Assembly: GCA_016781115.1 (NCBI GenBank)
Contig: JADDQX010000072.1
Location: forward strand, 1-9,205
Direction of reading: 5' to 3'
Origin: Actinomycetota bacterium
GTDB taxonomy: Bacteria > Actinomycetota > CADDZG01 > WHSQ01
DNA: 9,205 nt
Shown here: one piece after another, positions 7,845 to 9,205 of the stretch
Layout of the letters: the number at the start of each line of letters is the position of its first letter
How positions within the stretch are numbered: position 1 is the stretch's first letter
Position numbers and translations under genes: made by a program
Notes under the pieces: model-generated
Database searches by the model: none
What the model was told of the DNA's origin: nothing
Seen by the model: the letters and a program-made list of their open reading frames with translations, nothing else

Positions 7845-8455
7845 GCGGCAAGCTCCCTCACCGTCAGTGGCGGGTAGGCGCTGGTCGGGACAAAGATCTC
7901 GTGCTTGCCAAGCTCGGCGAAGAGCGTGCCTTCCTTGCTGAAGGCTGAGGACTGGGTGAGGACGTCGAGGCGGAAGTCCCGGCGCTGGAACTTGCCCTTG
8001 CCCAGGTAGCCCCACTCGGCGAACGCGATTGGCTGACCAAGATTGGTGCGCATGGTGAGCGCGTCACCGTGGACAAGGTTCTGCGAAAGCACGTAGACAG
8101 CCGCCCTATAGAGGTCGTCGGACTCATGGAGGTCGAGGTACGCGGCGAAGGTCGCCAGAAGGTTGTCGCGGCACTCGGCGACGTTGTAGTTGAGGAGCTC
8201 AATGCCGTAGATGCACATCAGTCCGAGCAGGGCGTAGTGGCGCTTTTCGAAATCGGACTTGCCGAACTTCAGCTCGACAGAGGCGAGCTTGCGCCGCAGC
8301 ACCTGGACGAGGAAGTTCCCGCTCCCGCAGGCCGGCTCGAGGAAGCGTGAGTCGATCCGCTCAGTCTCCTCCTTGACCAGATCGAGCATCGCCTCGACCA
8401 TCCAGCCCGGGGTGAACACCTCCCCGTGGTCGGCGACTCGATGCTTCGACTTCAC
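7841..8455 (-). CDS. M1: short methylase-like subunit without NPPY
   Basis: A 204-residue protein resembling the N-terminal half of an N6-adenine methylase. HGEVFTPGWMVEAMLDLV (10-27) is motif X-like. Glu40-Pro-Ala-Cys-Gly-Ser-Gly-Asn-Phe48 is a textbook SAM-binding motif I. YGIEL (83-87) is motif II-like, with Glu86 as the expected ribose-contacting acid, and HGDAL (129-133) is motif III-like. No NPPY or DPPY follows: the protein ends about 70 residues later. I recall homologues annotated as restriction subunit M that also end here, so it need not be truncated. The GTG at 8455 is chosen because AAAGGTGG lies 5 bases upstream. A GTG at 8464 and a longer frame opening at 8533 are alternatives without such support. 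It overlaps M2 by 4 bases, implying coupled translation. I infer it supplies SAM binding to an M1-M2 complex. Confidence 0.85.
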   Translation of the reverse strand: MKSKHRVADHGEVFTPGWMVEAMLDLVKEETERIDSRFLEPACGSGNFLVQVLRRKLASVELKFGKSDFEKRHYALLGLMCIYGIELLNYNVAECRDNLLATFAAYLDLHESDDLYRAAVYVLSQNLVHGDALTMRTNLGQPIAFAEWGYLGKGKFQRRDFRLDVLTQSSAFSKEGTLFAELGKHEIFVPTSAYPPLTVRELAA

Positions 8456-8460
8456 TAAGT

Positions 8461-8468
8461 CCACCTTT
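8461..8468 (-). promoter_or_regulatory. Ribosome binding site of M1
   Basis: AAAGGTGG on the minus strand, one mismatch from AAAGGAGG, five bases before the GTG at 8455. It decides the M1 start. It lies inside the last codons of the upstream 67-codon ORF, so ribosomes finishing that ORF at the TAGTG junction could reinitiate directly on M1. Confidence 0.6.
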
Positions 8469-8537
8469 GTGAGCCGATGGCCGCACGGACCTGTGGCCCC
8501 CGGTAGGCCGCGACGTCTTTCGTTCCCAGGCAACAGA

Positions 8538-8569
8538 CGGGGTCAAGTGCCCCGGGTTCATTCAACCCG
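8538..8569. repeat. Two adjacent inverted repeats sharing two bases
   Basis: CGGGG (8538-8542) pairs with CCCCG (8550-8554) around a 7-base loop, and CGGGTT (8553-8558) pairs with AACCCG (8564-8569) around a 5-base loop. The arms share bases 8553-8554, so both full hairpins cannot form at once. They lie where the helicase-like ORF stops resembling its family, about 85 bases before M1 on the transcript. They could be an operator, an alternative RNA structure, a recombination scar, or coincidence in GC-rich DNA. No T-tract follows. Confidence 0.4.
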
Positions 8570-8766
8570 CGCCTCTCGACGTCGACGACCTTCACGGCGC
8601 GCGCCGTCCAGTCGCCGCGTACCAGTGCTCCCTTGGTCAGGTCGTCGAGTCGTGCCATCCATGTCGCCTCTCGCCGGCTCAGCGCCGTCCTGCTGTCGGA
8701 CGACTCCAGGGTAGGCAATACGCGTGACAGGGTCTCGGCAGAGCGGGAGCCGCCCTGCAGACGCAC

Positions 8767-9204
8767 CTACGCAAGGCCAAGCTTCACGCCGCCACGATCA
8801 GGTGCCCTTGCTTCTTCGAACGCCCGCGCGACTCGGTCGTAGTCGAATCTGTCGAGAAGGCCGTTTGGCCGGCTCCCGAGCAACCCGTCGATCGACTCGG
8901 CGTGGTTCGGCCAGGGCTGTCCCTGCTTGTCGAGGTAGGTAGCGAGGTTCGCGACGGCGGTGTCCCAGCGGAGACGGTCGCGCTGCGCGGTGGGCCGCTG
9001 GCCAAGGAGTTCGACGACCGCGTCCGGGGGGTCGGTGACGGCCGCGATCGTGACCGCCAGGCGGCGTGCGGAGATGGCCTGCGCCGTCAGCCGGCGCTCG
9101 GCGAAGTCGGCGCTGTGCTCGGCCGCGAAGGCATCGTGAGCGGCTTGTCGCCCTTCCAGCTCGGCGACGTGCTCGCGCGCTCGCTCGGCGGTTTCGTCCA
9201 GCGA
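8767..9204 (-). CDS. C-terminal part of a relaxase-like (MobF/TraA-type) protein, 5' end outside window
   Basis: This frame has no start codon near its upstream end but is open for 145 codons from the right edge to a TAG at 8767-8769. Its codon use is strongly actinobacterial, with G or C in most third positions. The start of the visible part is a charged Ala/Glu/Arg helix (ETAERAREHVAELEGRQ). Then comes DPPDAVVELLGQRPT, followed by RWDTAVANLATYLDKQGQ. A pattern of LGxRP, then W..AV and an aromatic helix is what I recall from C-terminal tails of MobF/TraA relaxases of actinobacterial conjugative elements. Catalytic parts would be outside the window, so function is inferred only from this tail and the nearby integrase. 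A sampled line is about 77% GC. It ends 108 bases before the helicase-like stub; that gap shows no clear terminator or promoter. That it is coding is fairly sure; the relaxase identity is tentative. Confidence 0.6.
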   Translation of the reverse strand, partial: SLDETAERAREHVAELEGRQAAHDAFAAEHSADFAERRLTAQAISARRLAVTIAAVTDPPDAVVELLGQRPTAQRDRLRWDTAVANLATYLDKQGQPWPNHAESIDGLLGSRPNGLLDRFDYDRVARAFEEARAPDRGGVKLGLA

Positions 9205-9205
9205 G

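Larger units (their letters stand above)
8455..8658 (-). pseudogene. 67-codon ORF resembling the broken N-terminus of an SNF2-type helicase
   Basis: The product begins MARLDDLTKGALVRG and continues AVKVVDVERRG. As I recall, this is how a family of actinobacterial SNF2-type helicases opens (roughly LDDLTPGALVRG, then VTVVDVEWHG), whose genes often neighbour methylases. After about 31 residues the resemblance stops, and the remaining 36 residues (from LNEPGALDP on) match nothing I know. A normal family member would be close to a thousand residues, so this is probably the stub of a deleted or interrupted gene. ATG at 8658 has a GAGAGG about 8 bases upstream. The frame is open further up to 8766, but that part looks non-coding. 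It ends in TAG overlapping the GTG of M1 by one base, so it may survive as a translated leader. The alternative is an unrelated small protein or chance ORF. Confidence 0.4.

Noticed and set aside
7845..8015. 57-residue N-terminal extension of M2
   Set aside because: It overlaps M1 in another frame, has shadow-like composition, and the GTG at 7844 has its own ribosome binding site and a GTGA overlap.
8550..8570. tRNA T-arm or tRNA-derived attachment site
   Set aside because: GGTTCATTC looks like a T-loop, but the base after the loop cannot close the T-stem and no acceptor or anticodon arms are present.
773..9204. BREX, DISARM, Dnd/Dpt or Type I R-M assignment
   Set aside because: No PglZ, BrxC, DrmB, DndC/D or HsdS-like protein was found; only single motifs are shared.

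Overview
The window looks like part of an integrated conjugative or mobilizable element from a high-GC Gram-positive bacterium (probably Actinobacteria). The clues are high GC, frequent GTG starts, an actinophage-style tyrosine recombinase at the left edge, and what looks like the C-terminal end of a relaxase-type protein at the right edge. Two 60-base lines sampled in the edge genes are 70-77% GC. Lines sampled in the methylase and HNH genes between them are about 58-60%, which suggests acquired cargo.

Layout, left to right: (1) 1-795, plus strand, C-terminal part of a tyrosine recombinase. (2) 773-8658, all minus strand, a DNA-modification/restriction-like operon. In transcription order (right to left) it contains: a 67-codon ORF resembling the broken N-terminus of an SNF2-type helicase (8455-8658); M1, a short methylase-like protein with the SAM-binding motif but no catalytic NPPY (7841-8455); M2, an Eco57I-like adenine methylase with NPPY but a degenerate SAM motif (6186-7844); R, a GIY-YIG-like nuclease domain fused to a superfamily 2 helicase (3573-6149); an uncharacterized winged-helix protein (2500-3465); and an HNH nuclease fused to a DGQHR/ParB-like domain (773-2392). 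(3) 8767 to the right edge, minus strand, the 3' end of a relaxase-like gene with no start codon inside the window.

M1 and M2 overlap by 4 bases, and the 67-codon ORF meets M1 in a TAGTG stop/start. The other gaps are 36, 107 and 107 bases, so the set is probably one transcription unit, perhaps with an extra promoter before the HNH gene. My reading is that M1 and M2 together methylate DNA, R is the motor and nuclease that cuts unmodified DNA, and the winged-helix and HNH-DGQHR proteins form an accessory or second-nuclease module. No specificity (S) subunit is present. The M1-M2-R core resembles known restriction-modification gene sets. The split of methylase motifs and the pairing with the two downstream genes are the parts most worth study. 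No rRNA, tRNA, CRISPR array or complete insertion sequence was seen.
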